Shown piece after piece: positions 53,217 to 62,650 of a stretch of DNA of 64,000 bases. The notes beneath the pieces were generated by a model. That model did not search any database. It was not told where the DNA came from and worked only from the letters and a program-made list of their open reading frames with translations. Source of the stretch: Betaproteobacteria bacterium (GTDB lineage: Bacteria > Pseudomonadota > Gammaproteobacteria > Burkholderiales > Usitatibacteraceae); assembly GCA_016720855.1 (NCBI GenBank), contig JADKJU010000001.1, positions 365,501-429,500 on the forward strand. The letters run 5' to 3'. Made by a program: the position numbers and the translations under genes. The first letter of the stretch is position 1; the number at the start of each line of letters is the position of its first letter.

Positions 53217-53743
53217 GCGTTGAGTTTCGCGAGGAGGGGAAGGATCGTCTTCTCGAGGGCCTCGGGAGTGATCGGGCCGATCTGCTTGTAGCGGATCACG
53301 CCTTGCTTGTCGATCACGAAGGTCTCCGGCGCGCCATAGACCCCGTAGTCGATGCCCACCTTGCCTTCGAAGTCCCAGGCCGACAGCTGGTACGGGTTGC
53401 CATGCTGCTGCAGCCATTTCGTGGCGTCGGCCCTGGCGTCCTTGTAGTTGAGGCCCACGATCGGGACGAGGCCCTGGCGGTTCATGTCGTTCAGGACCGG
53501 GTGCTCGACCCGGCAGGACACGCACCACGAGGCCCACACGTTGAGCAGCCACACCTTGCCCTTCATCTGTTCGGGCGAGAAGGCAACCTGCGGTTCCTGC
53601 AGCGTCGCCAGCGTAAAGGCCGGCGCGGTCTTGCCGATGAAAGGCGAGGGGACCTCGCGCGGGTCCTTCGTGAGGCCGACGGCCAGGAAGATGCACATGA
53701 CCACGAAGATCGCGAGCGGGATGATGAACTTGAGAGATTTCAT
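53213..53743 (-). CDS. ccmG: thiol:disulfide interchange protein CcmG/DsbE
   Basis: A 176-residue thioredoxin-like protein with an N-terminal membrane anchor (FIIPLAIFVVMCIFLAVGL). The redox centre is NVWASWCVSCRVEHP. GAPETFVIDKQGVIRYKQIGP is the CcmG-type acidic segment. It passes electrons to CcmH or the apocytochrome. It lies 11 bases after the ccmF stop. Confidence 0.92.
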   Translation of the reverse strand: MKSLKFIIPLAIFVVMCIFLAVGLTKDPREVPSPFIGKTAPAFTLATLQEPQVAFSPEQMKGKVWLLNVWASWCVSCRVEHPVLNDMNRQGLVPIVGLNYKDARADATKWLQQHGNPYQLSAWDFEGKVGIDYGVYGAPETFVIDKQGVIRYKQIGPITPEALEKTILPLLAKLNA

Positions 53744-53754
53744 GGCTTGTCGGG

Positions 53755-55736
53755 CTAGTCCCCGGTTGCCACGGCGCCCGCCGGGGCGCCAGCCGGACGC
53801 CTCGCAAGCCGGTAGCGGCGATCGGCGATGGCCATGAATCCGCCGAAGGCCATCAGGAGGCATCCGCCCCAGATCCAGTCCACGAAAGGCTTGTGGTAGA
53901 TGCGCACGCCCCAGGTGTTGCCCTCCACCTGCTCGCCGAGGGAGACGTAGAGGTCGCCCGTCAGGCCGGGGTGGATGCTGGCCTCGGTCATGGTCTGGCC
54001 TGAGGCCTGGTAGATGCGCTTCTCCGGGTGTGCCGTCAACATGAGATCCGGCGAACCGGCTCGGCGCACCTCGAAGATGCCTTGCATGGAGGCGTAGTTG
54101 GGGCCCGGCAATTCGCGGGTTCCCACGAACTTGAACTCGTAACCCGCGATCGTGGCCGTCTCGCCCGGGGACATGCGCACGTCGCGCTCCGTCTCGAAGC
54201 CTTTCACCATCGTCACGCCGATGATGAAGGCGGCTACGCCGACGTGGGCGAACTGCATGCCGTACCAGGAGGCGGTGTTGGCGCGAAGCTTCCCCATGAG
54301 CGTGGCCTGCGGCGAAGTCCTGATGCGATTGCCGAACTGGACGGCCGTGGCGAGCACCACCCAGAACGCGAGAAAGAGCCCCAGGGCCACGAGCCCGGAC
54401 CACTTGCCCTTGGCGAGGGGCACGATGATCGCGCACGCAATGGCCACGCCGAGCGCCCACTTCAGTCGCGTGGCGAGCTCGGGGAGGTCGGTCTTCTTCC
54501 AGCTGGCCATCGGGCCGATCGCCATCAGGAACACCGCAGGCGCCATCAGCGGGAAGAACACGGTGTCGAAGTAGGGCGGGCCCACCGAGATCTTGCCGAG
54601 GTTCAGCGTGTCGAGCACCAGCGGGTAGAGCGTGCCCAGCAGCACCGCCGACATGGCGATCGTGAGGAGCACGTTGTTCGCGAGCAGCATCGACTCCCGG
54701 GACGCTCCCGAGAACTTTCCGCCGAGGCCCACGCGCGGCGCGCGCCAGGCAAAGAGCGTGAGCGACCCGCCGACGACGATGGCCAGGAAGCACAGGATGA
54801 AGACGCCGCGCCTCGGGTCGGTCGCGAAGGCGTGCACGGACGTGAGGACGCCCGAGCGAACGAGGAAGGTTCCCAGGAGCGACAGCGAGAACGCAACGAT
54901 GGCGAGCAATACCGTCCAGCTCTTGAACGCGCCGCGCTTCTCGGTCACCGCCAGCGAGTGGATGAGGGCGGTTCCCACGAGCCACGGCATGAAGGAGGCG
55001 TTTTCCACCGGGTCCCAGAACCACCATCCGCCCCAGCCCAGCTCGTAGTAGGCCCACCAGCTTCCCAGCGCGATGCCGATGGTGAGAAAGCACCAGGCGG
55101 CCGTCGTCCAGGGCGCGACCAGCGTGCCCACGTGCTGTCGAGGCGACCCTCCACGAGTGCGGCGATCGCGAAGGCGAACACGACGGCGAAGCCCACGTAC
55201 CCCATGTAGAGCAGGGGCGGGTGCATCACCATGCCCGGGTCCTGGAGCAGCGGGTTCAAGTCGCGGCCATCCTCGGCGGGCGGCAGCAGGCGCTCGAACG
55301 GGTTGGACGTCGTGAGGATGAAGAGCAGGAACCCGATCGAGATGAGGCCCATGATCCCGATCACGCGGGCGGCGATCCGCTCGGGCAGGTGACGCGACAG
55401 GAGCGCCACGGCCGCGGTCCAGCCGCCGAGCATGAGGACCCACAGGAGCATCGACCCTTCGTGCGAGCCCCAGGAGGCCGCGAACCGGTAGTGGATCGGC
55501 AGGCGCAGGTTCGAGTGGTTGGCGACGTTGGCCACGGAGAAATCGTTGTTCACGAAAGACGCGGCGAGCGCGGCCCACGCGAGCAGCACGAAAAGAAACT
55601 GCCCCAGGGCAACGGGCCGCGCGGCCGATACCCAGGCGTTCTTGCCGAGTGCCGCGCCGGCGAGCGGCAGGAATGCCTGCGCGAGCGCGAGGAGCAGCGC
55701 GAGGACGAGTGCCAGCTGGCCGATCTCGGGGATCAT
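53755..55736 (-). pseudogene. ccmF: heme lyase CcmF with a single-base frameshift
   Basis: CcmF is a large membrane protein that attaches heme to apocytochrome c. The first part (from MIPEIGQLALVLAL to RLDSTWARWSRP) reads in one frame. The rest (from WTTAAWCFLTIG, with the WWFWDPVENAS heme-handling motif, to the end at 53755) reads in another. The break is at the G run 55111-55113; adding one base restores WSRPWTTAAW. Otherwise the length and motifs are complete (about 660 residues). Either a sequencing error or a recent mutation would explain this; the multiheme gene nearby argues for an intact protein in the cell. Confidence 0.88.
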
Positions 55737-56203
55737 CGTTTCACGCTCCCTTGCCCTGCGAAGTTTTCCTTGGCCATCGGGTGCCCGGCCTGCTTGAGGG
55801 CCATGGCCGCTTCCGGTGGCATGTAGTTCTCGTCGTGCTTGGCCAGCACCTGGGACGCCTTGAACGTGCCGTCCGGGGTCATGCGTCCCTCGGCCACCAC
55901 GCCCTTGCCTTCCTTGAAGAGGTCCGGAAGGATACCCGTGTAGCTGACCGGCACGGACTCGGCGCCGTCGGTCACCGTGAAGGTCACGGAGAGCGCGTCC
56001 TTGTGGCGCACGACCGTGCCGCCCTCGACGAGGCCGCCGACGCGGAAGTTGCGGTCCAGGGGCACTTCCTTCTTCGCCACCTGCGTTGGCGTGAAGAAGA
56101 ACACCAGGTTGGACTGGAATGCATTCAGCACGAGCGCCGCTGCCACGCCCAGGGCGGCAAGCCCCCCGACGATTGCAACAGCGCGCCTAGTTCTCGGTTT
56201 CAA
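55733..56203 (-). CDS. ccmE: cytochrome c maturation heme chaperone CcmE
   Basis: A 156-residue heme chaperone. A membrane anchor (about residues 8-28) is followed by the beta-barrel. The heme-binding His is in LAKHDENYMPPE. The start is TTG at 56203, with GGAG eight bases upstream, within the end of ccmD; the open frame upstream has no similarity. The stop overlaps the start of ccmF. Confidence 0.9.
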   Translation of the reverse strand: MKPRTRRAVAIVGGLAALGVAAALVLNAFQSNLVFFFTPTQVAKKEVPLDRNFRVGGLVEGGTVVRHKDALSVTFTVTDGAESVPVSYTGILPDLFKEGKGVVAEGRMTPDGTFKASQVLAKHDENYMPPEAAMALKQAGHPMAKENFAGQGSVKR

Positions 56204-56369
56204 GATCCCGCTCCTCGTCGATGGCGGCCAGCGCACGATTGCGCCGAACCCGCAGCAAAACGATTTCGACCACGATGGCGGCGAGAAGTGCCCCGTAGGA
56301 CATCCACACGAAGAACGCGTGGCCGCCCATCGCCCAGAAGTCCGCCCAGCTCGACCACCAGATCGTCAT
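56187..56369 (-). CDS. ccmD: heme exporter protein CcmD
   Basis: A 60-residue single-span membrane protein. It begins WSSWADFWAMGGHAFFVW and has a helix to about residue 40, then a charged tail (DEERDLETEN). It joins CcmABC and helps release holo-CcmE. It overlaps ccmC by four bases and ccmE by 17 bases. Confidence 0.88.
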   Translation of the reverse strand: MTIWWSSWADFWAMGGHAFFVWMSYGALLAAIVVEIVLLRVRRNRALAAIDEERDLETEN

Positions 56370-57091
56370 GCCGCCCCCAGGTCGCGAACCCACTGGCTGC
56401 GACGCTCTCGCTCCAGGATGACTGAGCGCACACGCACCAGCGTTGCTCCGATCGCGTACATCCAGGCCGCCAGGCTCATCACGAGCATGCCCGTGAGCAT
56501 CGTCACGTGCATGCTGGTGCCCTTGAAGCTCACGCTGGAACCCTGGTGCAGCGTGTTCCACCACTGCACCGAGAAGTAGATGATCGGCAGGTTCACCACG
56601 CCGATGAGCGCGAGGAGGGCCGCCGCGCGGTCGCCCCGGCGCGGGTCCTCGAAGGCGTTGGCGAGCGAGATGAACCCGAAGTAGAGGAAGAGCAGGACCA
56701 GCTCGGAAGTGAGCCGCGCGTCCCACACCCAGTAGGTGCCCCAGGTGGGACGGCCCCAGAAGGAGCCCGTCCACAGTGCGATGAAGGTGAGCATCGCGCC
56801 GGTCGGGGCGATTGCGCGGGCCATCATGGCCGACAGCCGCGTGTTGAAGACGAGGGTGAGCCCGCAATAGCAGGCCATGACGAAGTACAGGAACATCGAC
56901 ATCCAGGCCGTGGGGACGTGGATGAAGATCACCCGGTACACGGCGCCCTGCTGCGCATCGGTGGGCGCCACGAGCAGCCCGAGGTACAGGCCCCAGGCCG
57001 CCAGTACGGCGGCCAGGATGAAGAACCAGGGCGCCAGGCGCCCGGCGAGCCCGTAGAAGGTGGAAGGCGACGAGAAATAGAACCAGTTCAT
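56366..57091 (-). CDS. ccmC: heme exporter membrane protein CcmC
   Basis: A 241-residue protein with six membrane segments. The heme-handling tryptophan motif reads WGTYWVWDARLTS, and His residues flank it (FIHVPTAW near residue 60, and one in the loop with TLHQGSS). It loads heme onto CcmE. The ATG at 57091 is the family start; the open frame begins earlier. Confidence 0.9.
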   Translation of the reverse strand: MNWFYFSSPSTFYGLAGRLAPWFFILAAVLAAWGLYLGLLVAPTDAQQGAVYRVIFIHVPTAWMSMFLYFVMACYCGLTLVFNTRLSAMMARAIAPTGAMLTFIALWTGSFWGRPTWGTYWVWDARLTSELVLLFLYFGFISLANAFEDPRRGDRAAALLALIGVVNLPIIYFSVQWWNTLHQGSSVSFKGTSMHVTMLTGMLVMSLAAWMYAIGATLVRVRSVILERERRSQWVRDLGAA

Positions 57092-57182
57092 GGGGTTGGC
57101 GTGGATTTCCTGATTCGGGAGTATCGCCCGCACGGGGAAAATCCGGTTGCGGGATCGCAAAATGCCAATTTATGTTGTGAAA

Positions 57183-57893
57183 TCAATCGACTGCGATGCG
57201 GACGGCGGCGCCCACGGCCCATGGCAGCCCCACGAGCGCGGCAATGAGCGCGGCGGCGAGCAGGGAGAGGTGCGGGGCGGGAGAAAGGCCGGTGGCCTGG
57301 GCCTCCGACGCGCCGGCGCCGAATATCAGCACGGGAACGAAGAGCGGCAGGGCGAGCAGCGCCAGGAGCATCCCGCCGCCCCTTGCGCCCAGGGCGAGAG
57401 CCGCACAGGCCCCTCCCAGCAGCGATAGCACCGGCGTGCCGATGGCGAGCGAGGCTGCCTGGATGAGGAGCGTGTCCGGGGCGAGTCCGTATTGCAGCCC
57501 GATGAGCGGCGAAAGCAGGGTGAGTGGAAGCCCGGACACGATCCAGTGCGCCGCGATCTTGCCGGCCGCCCAGCCGAGCGCGGGGTGGGGCGAGAGCGTC
57601 ATCTGCTCCAGCGAGCCGTCCGCGTAATCGGCGGCGAACAGGCCGGGCAGCGCGAGGAAAGCGGCCAGCAGGGCACCGACCCAGATCACGCCGGGCCCGA
57701 TGCGCGCGAGCAGTTGCGGCTCGGCGCCGATCCCCAGGGGAAAGAGCGAGGCCACGAGCGCGAAGAACGCCACGGTGAGAACGGCTTCGTCCGGATGACG
57801 CCACGCCAGCCGCAGGTCGCGGGCCATGGCCCAGCTGAACCCACCCGAGAACGAGCCCTGCGCCTGGATGCGGGTGGCGGAGTTCGCGTTCAT
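57183..57893 (-). CDS. ccmB: heme exporter membrane protein CcmB
   Basis: A 236-residue membrane protein with six predicted segments. It has the CcmB features RDLRLAWRHPDEAV, LFAADYADGSLEQM and GGACAALALGARGGGMLLALLALPL. It partners the CcmA ATPase. The gene starts 13 bases after the ccmA stop. Confidence 0.9.
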   Translation of the reverse strand: MNANSATRIQAQGSFSGGFSWAMARDLRLAWRHPDEAVLTVAFFALVASLFPLGIGAEPQLLARIGPGVIWVGALLAAFLALPGLFAADYADGSLEQMTLSPHPALGWAAGKIAAHWIVSGLPLTLLSPLIGLQYGLAPDTLLIQAASLAIGTPVLSLLGGACAALALGARGGGMLLALLALPLFVPVLIFGAGASEAQATGLSPAPHLSLLAAALIAALVGLPWAVGAAVRIAVD

Positions 57894-57906
57894 TGGCGCG
57901 ATGCCA

Positions 57907-58554
57907 TCATGCGAGGCGAAGCTCGCGGACCACTCCCGAGGAGGGAGCCAGCCGGTGATGGGTGGCGGCGAGGGCGAGTCCGCCGCTGGCCAGATGACGG
58001 TCGAGCAGATCCACGAATTGCGCCTGCCCGGCGTCGTCGAGTGCGGTGAGCGGCTCGTCGAGCACCCAGAACTCGGCGGGATCCATGGCGAGGCGCGCCA
58101 GGCCGATGCGGCGGCGTTGTCCGGCGGAAAGGCGCCGCGCCGGGATTCGGCGGCGCTTCTCCAGGCCGACGGCGGCCAGGGCTTCGCGCCGCTCCTGGTC
58201 CGTGGAGCCGACTCCGCGAAGGCGCAGCGAGAATTCGAGATTCTCTTCGGCCGTGAGGTCGTCCTTGAGCGACGGCAGGTGCCCCGCATAGGCGGTTCCG
58301 GCGCGCATTCGCTCCGGATCGATCTGGGATGATTTGCCGTGCCAGAGGACCGTTCCTTCGTCCGGTCGCGTGAGGCCCGTCACGCAGCGAAGCAACGTCG
58401 TCTTTCCGCAGCCGTTGGGGCCGCGCACGCACAGCAACTCGCCGCTCGCCACTTCGAAGCCGATTCCCGAGAAGAGCAGGGCGGGCCCGCGGCGGCAGGC
58501 GAGGTCGCGAACCTGGAGGATATCGGGCGCGCCGCTGCGATGCTTTTCAGTCAT
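57907..58554 (-). CDS. ccmA: heme exporter ATPase CcmA
   Basis: A 215-residue ABC ATPase: Walker A GPNGCGKTT, the signature LSAGQRRRIGLARLA, Walker B FWVLDEPLTALDD and the H-loop THHRLAPS. It drives release of heme-loaded CcmE. It is 13 bases after the ccmI stop. Confidence 0.9.
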   Translation of the reverse strand: MTEKHRSGAPDILQVRDLACRRGPALLFSGIGFEVASGELLCVRGPNGCGKTTLLRCVTGLTRPDEGTVLWHGKSSQIDPERMRAGTAYAGHLPSLKDDLTAEENLEFSLRLRGVGSTDQERREALAAVGLEKRRRIPARRLSAGQRRRIGLARLAMDPAEFWVLDEPLTALDDAGQAQFVDLLDRHLASGGLALAATHHRLAPSSGVVRELRLA

Positions 58555-58567
58555 CGAGTGTGGTGCC

Positions 58568-59884
58568 TCAAGGCACGACCCGGTCGATCACGATGGCCAC
58601 TGCCTTGGCGCCGGGTGCGACCGGCTTGCTCGTGCCGACGAGGTCGCCGGGCTGGATCACGGCGCCACCGGCCTTGGAGACGCGCGCCTCGATCACCACC
58701 GAGGGGGTCGTGGAGAGCTTCACCGCCGGCGACATGCCCATGGAGTCGTCGAGCTCGAAGGCCCTGGGCAGTTCGCCCGCGCCACCGCGGATGATGGCCA
58801 GCGGGATGCGCGAACCGGTTTCGGCCCGCGCGTAGATGAACAGCGTGTCGGTGGGCGCTGTCTTTCCGGCCAGCGCGTCGGCGAGCCGCACGGTGCCGGA
58901 CACGGACTTGCCCGCAACCGCAGCGGCCTTGGCCGGCGCAGCGTCGGTCGGCGGCATCGATGCAGGTGCCTTTGCCGGGGCGGCAGGCGCAAGCGTGGCC
59001 GGGGCAGCGGCAAGGATCTTCGAAGGCGGCTGAGGCTTGCCGGCCGCGGCCGCGCGGGAGCGCACGTCCTCGATGACGTTGCGCACTTCGGCTGCATCTT
59101 CCGATCCCGGGGGCACGACGGCGTACAGGCGCTCCCAATACGCGAGCGATTCGGCGAAATCGCCGCTGTTCAGCTTCGCGCTGGCGGCAAGTGCCAGGGC
59201 CTTCGGGTGCCGCGGATCCACCTGAAGCGCGCGCATCACGAGTTCGGTGGGCTCGCCCGCCAGGTTGCGGCCGCGCGATGCGCCGAGCGCGTCCGCGTAA
59301 TCGGCGAGCACCGAGGCCTCCTGCGGGGCGATCTTCGCAAGGTGCGCATAGGCCGCGAGCGCCTTTTCGGTCTTGCCGGTCGCGGCGAAGGAACGCGCGA
59401 GCAGCATCCACCCCTGCACATCATCGGGCTGCTCCTTCATCTTCTGCTCGAGGGCGGCGACCATCTCCTCGATCTGGTGATCGCCGGGCGTCGCGGTGGC
59501 CGCCGCCGCGAGCAGCTTCGGATCGGTCGCCTCGGGCGTGCCGACCCAGAGGTAGAAACCGACCGCGACGGCGGGAATGAGGAGCGCGAAGAAGCCGGCC
59601 ACCGCCCAGGGGCGGCGATAGGGGCCGGCAGGGGCTTCTGCAGCGGTGGCGAGGTCCTCCTCGGCCCGCGAGGCGAGTTCCGCGAGCGCGGACTCCCGTG
59701 CGTCCTTCGCGAGAAGGCCCACGCTCACGTCGGCCTCGATCTCCTGCCGCTGGCCGCGCAGGACGGCAAGGTTGGCGTCGCGCAGGGTGGGGCCGGAGAT
59801 CGCCCGGGGGCGCAGGAGGGGCACAAGCACGAAGGCGAGAGCCGCCACGATCAGGAGGGCGGCCACGATCCAGAAAGTGAGCAT
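58568..59884 (-). CDS. ccmI: cytochrome c biogenesis protein CcmI
   Basis: A 438-residue protein with two membrane segments near the start (about 2-22 and 95-113) and a periplasmic TPR region (GWMLLARSFAATGKTEKALAAYAHL, YWERLYAVVPP). The C-terminal part after a Pro/Ala linker resembles the CcmI domain that binds apocytochromes. It is the first gene of the ccm operon here, whereas ccmI usually stands at its end. It diverges from the di-heme cytochrome b candidate. Confidence 0.88.
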   Translation of the reverse strand: MLTFWIVAALLIVAALAFVLVPLLRPRAISGPTLRDANLAVLRGQRQEIEADVSVGLLAKDARESALAELASRAEEDLATAAEAPAGPYRRPWAVAGFFALLIPAVAVGFYLWVGTPEATDPKLLAAAATATPGDHQIEEMVAALEQKMKEQPDDVQGWMLLARSFAATGKTEKALAAYAHLAKIAPQEASVLADYADALGASRGRNLAGEPTELVMRALQVDPRHPKALALAASAKLNSGDFAESLAYWERLYAVVPPGSEDAAEVRNVIEDVRSRAAAAGKPQPPSKILAAAPATLAPAAPAKAPASMPPTDAAPAKAAAVAGKSVSGTVRLADALAGKTAPTDTLFIYARAETGSRIPLAIIRGGAGELPRAFELDDSMGMSPAVKLSTTPSVVIEARVSKAGGAVIQPGDLVGTSKPVAPGAKAVAIVIDRVVP

Positions 59885-59949
59885 CGGGGAGGAGGCGGGC
59901 GGGCAGGAATGCGACGCAGGATTATACCGGAGGCGGCGACGTGTTTCCC

Positions 59950-59977
59950 TTGCGAACGGTCAACGGGCCGTTACAAT
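59950..59977 (+). promoter_or_regulatory. promoter for the cytochrome trio
   Basis: TTGCGA and TACAAT, 16 bases apart, match four and five of six positions of the sigma-70 consensus, about 79 bases before the GTG at 60056. Confidence 0.45.
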
Positions 59978-60055
59978 GCGGTGGCGCATCGACGTTGCGA
60001 TCGGCAATGCCGTTCCATTTAAAACGACAATAGAGCGGGGAAGGGAGTGCAGCCG

Positions 60056-60889
60056 GTGCGGCACCAGTCGATCCTGGAGTACGCGCGTTTCCGATGGTTC
60101 AAGGCGGCATTGTGGCTTTCGCTCGTCGCGGGCGCGGCCTATGTCTGGCACGACCCGCCCCTCAAGCCCTACGGAGGCACCTGGCTCGGCTACACGCTGG
60201 GAACCCTCGGGGCGCTCCTCATCCTGTGGCTGCTGTGGTACGGCGTGAGGAAGCGAAGCTACGCTTCACGTGCCGGCACGGTGCAGGGATGGCTTTCGGC
60301 CCACATCTACCTGGGCACGGCCCTCGTCGTCGTGGCGACGCTGCACACGGGCTTCGAACTGGGCTGGAACGTGCACACGCTGGCCTATGTCCTGACGGTC
60401 GCCACGGTCGCGAGCGGGTTTTACGGCGTGTACATCTATCTCTCGGTACCGGGTTTGATGACCGCCAATCGCGGCGAGGAAACGCTCGATGCGATGCTCC
60501 TGAAGGTGGCGGACCTCGACCGCGAGATTCGCGACCGGGCGCTCTCCCTCCCGGACCAGATTCTCCGCGTGGTGAACGCATCCATCGACGGCACGCGGAT
60601 GGGCGGCAGCTTCCTGCGTATCGTTTCCGGACGTGACCTGACGTGCCCGACGGCCGCCGCGGTCCGGGACCTGCCCGATATCGGCAAGCGCCTTACCGGC
60701 GACGTGGCGAAGCTGAACCACGAGGTTTATAGCCTGCTGCTGCAGAAGAACGAGATTCTGGAGCGTGCGCGCCGAGACCTGCGTTTCAAGGCCCGGCTCG
60801 ATCTCTGGCTGTACCTTCACGTTCCTCTCGCGATCGCCCTGCTCGCGGCGCTCGCCACGCACGTGGCCTCGGTTTTCCTCTACTGGTAG
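60056..60889 (+). CDS. candidate di-heme b-type membrane cytochrome
   Basis: A 277-residue membrane protein with about five segments (about residues 16-32, 42-62, 81-101, 106-126 and 254-276). Two of them carry His pairs 14 residues apart: H83/H97 in AHIYLGTALVVVATLHTGF and H255/H269 in LHVPLAIALLAALATHVAS. That spacing suits bis-His ligation of two b hemes, as in other membrane cytochromes b. The middle loop (about 130-245) is hydrophilic. The start is GTG 60056, with AAGGGAG eight bases upstream; GTG 60047 is less well placed. It is not a named family to me; the cytochrome assignment is inferred. Confidence 0.65.
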   Translation: MRHQSILEYARFRWFKAALWLSLVAGAAYVWHDPPLKPYGGTWLGYTLGTLGALLILWLLWYGVRKRSYASRAGTVQGWLSAHIYLGTALVVVATLHTGFELGWNVHTLAYVLTVATVASGFYGVYIYLSVPGLMTANRGEETLDAMLLKVADLDREIRDRALSLPDQILRVVNASIDGTRMGGSFLRIVSGRDLTCPTAAAVRDLPDIGKRLTGDVAKLNHEVYSLLLQKNEILERARRDLRFKARLDLWLYLHVPLAIALLAALATHVASVFLYW

Positions 60890-60907
60890 CGGGCTCCGGG
60901 AGCCGAC

Positions 60908-62650
60908 TTGAAACTGCTCGTCATTTCACAGAGCCGCAATCGCGCCGGGCGCATCGTGCAGGTGCGCCGGGACGTCACGGCCGACTGGGTGCGGGTGGGT
61001 CGCAACGCTTCGAGCGAAGTGCTGCTTGCCGATTCGCGAGTTGCGCTGAGCCAGGGCCTCATCGTCGATCGCAACGGTCCCGTCTACACCGAAGGGGAGA
61101 TGGGGACCACGACCAACACGACGCGCAAGGCCGTGCGATCCGTGCGGCTGGCGCCCGGCACCACCATTGACGTCGGACCTTACCGGCTGACCGCCATCGC
61201 CACTCCCGAGGGTTATTCCGGGGCGATCACCGTGGAACTGGTGCGGCCCGCGGGTGAGATGGCGCCGGAGTTCCTGGCGAGGGCGGGCAAACTCACGCTC
61301 GCCTCGCTCGGGCTGTCCCGCCGGGCGATCGCCCTTGCGCTTTTCGGCCTTGTCGCGATCGTGTTCTTCCTGCTTCCGGCCGGCCGCATCCTCGACCTGC
61401 CCTGGCGGCAACCGAGCGGGATTGCCATCGCGAGCGACAGCTTCTGGAATCCGGGTCAGGTCATGCTCGCGCACCAGCCGATCGAACGCAGGTGCGAGGC
61501 GTGTCACGAAATCGCTTTCCGGCATGTGCGCGATGCCGCCTGTCTCGAGTGCCATGCGAAAATCGGCCATCACGTCGGGCAGGACCTCAAGCCGGCCGTC
61601 CTCTTCGCCGGCACGCGCTGCGCCGAGTGCCACCGCGATCACAAGGGTGCAAGGACCACCGATCGCGACGACGATCGCTTCTGCGTGGATTGCCATCGCG
61701 ACGTGCGCTCGAAGGCGAACGGAGCGCAGTCGCAGAACGTTACCGATTTCGCCAGGGACCACCCGGCCTTCCGGCTCACGCTGCCTGCGGACAAGGGCTT
61801 CAAGCGCGTGCGCCAGACAAGCGCGCCGATGCAGAAGGCCTCCAACCTCGTCTTCACGCACGCCGTTCATCTCGACCCCGCGGGCGTCAAGCACCCTGAC
61901 AAGGGCAAGGTGAAGCTGGATTGCGCAGCATGCCACCAGCCCGACGCTTCCCGTCGCGGCTTCGAACCGGTGACGATGGCGAAGCATTGCCAGGACTGCC
62001 ACCGGCTCGAATTCGAGCCCGCGATAAGCGCGCGCCAGGTGCCCCACGGAAGGCCGGCCGAGGCGATCACGGTGGTGCGCGAGTTCTATGCGAACCTCGC
62101 GCTGAACGGCGTCAGGGACAGCTTCGAGAAAGCGTTCGGCGTTCCGGGCGAGGGGCTTCTGCGCCGCGTCGGCGAGCCCACTGCGGCCCAGCGCGAGGCG
62201 GCGCTTGGGCTGGCCTCGAAGAAGGCCACGTACGTGGCGAAGGAGATCGTCGAGATACGCCTGTGCCTCACCTGCCACGTGATCCTGCGCACCGATGGCC
62301 CCCAGGGCAGCGAGTGGACTGTCGCCGAGGTGCAGGCCAACAACCGCTGGATGCCGCACGCGCATTTCGACCACAAGAGCCACGCGCAGTCGAAATGCAC
62401 CGTTTGCCACGACGTAGCGAAATCGAAGCCCGGCGCCGACGAGGCGAAATCGAAGCGCAGCCTGGACGTGGCGATGCCGCGGATAGAGGGCTGCCGCGAA
62501 TGCCATGGTGGCTCGAAGCCCGTGGAGAAGAAAGTCACTTCCAACTGCCTGCTCTGCCACGGCTTCCATGAGCAGGAGTATCCGTGGGACCCGCAGTTCA
62601 AGCCGAAGGCCGCCAGGCGCGCCGCTTCCGGAGGGATCGGTGCGAGCTGA
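60908..62650 (+). CDS. FHA-transmembrane-decaheme cytochrome c fusion protein
   Basis: A 580-residue protein. Residues 1 to about 110 look like an FHA-type beta domain (VRVGRNASSEVLLADSRVAL and TIDVGPYRLTAI), a phosphopeptide-binding fold. One membrane segment runs from 140 to 158. The rest holds ten CxxCH heme motifs: CEACH, CLECH, CAECH, CVDCH, CAACH, CQDCH, CLTCH, CTVCH, CRECH and CLLCH. Many other His residues may serve as sixth ligands. The FHA domain would be in the cytoplasm and the hemes in the periplasm. The start is TTG at 60908 with GGGAG upstream. It needs the Ccm system encoded next door and probably receives electrons from the preceding membrane protein. Confidence 0.85.
   Translation: MKLLVISQSRNRAGRIVQVRRDVTADWVRVGRNASSEVLLADSRVALSQGLIVDRNGPVYTEGEMGTTTNTTRKAVRSVRLAPGTTIDVGPYRLTAIATPEGYSGAITVELVRPAGEMAPEFLARAGKLTLASLGLSRRAIALALFGLVAIVFFLLPAGRILDLPWRQPSGIAIASDSFWNPGQVMLAHQPIERRCEACHEIAFRHVRDAACLECHAKIGHHVGQDLKPAVLFAGTRCAECHRDHKGARTTDRDDDRFCVDCHRDVRSKANGAQSQNVTDFARDHPAFRLTLPADKGFKRVRQTSAPMQKASNLVFTHAVHLDPAGVKHPDKGKVKLDCAACHQPDASRRGFEPVTMAKHCQDCHRLEFEPAISARQVPHGRPAEAITVVREFYANLALNGVRDSFEKAFGVPGEGLLRRVGEPTAAQREAALGLASKKATYVAKEIVEIRLCLTCHVILRTDGPQGSEWTVAEVQANNRWMPHAHFDHKSHAQSKCTVCHDVAKSKPGADEAKSKRSLDVAMPRIEGCRECHGGSKPVEKKVTSNCLLCHGFHEQEYPWDPQFKPKAARRAASGGIGAS

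Noticed and set aside
53213..55093. A 626-codon minus-strand frame joining an Arg-rich stretch to CcmG.
   Set aside because: The upstream part is ccmF DNA read in the wrong frame; the true ccmG start is the ATG at 53743.
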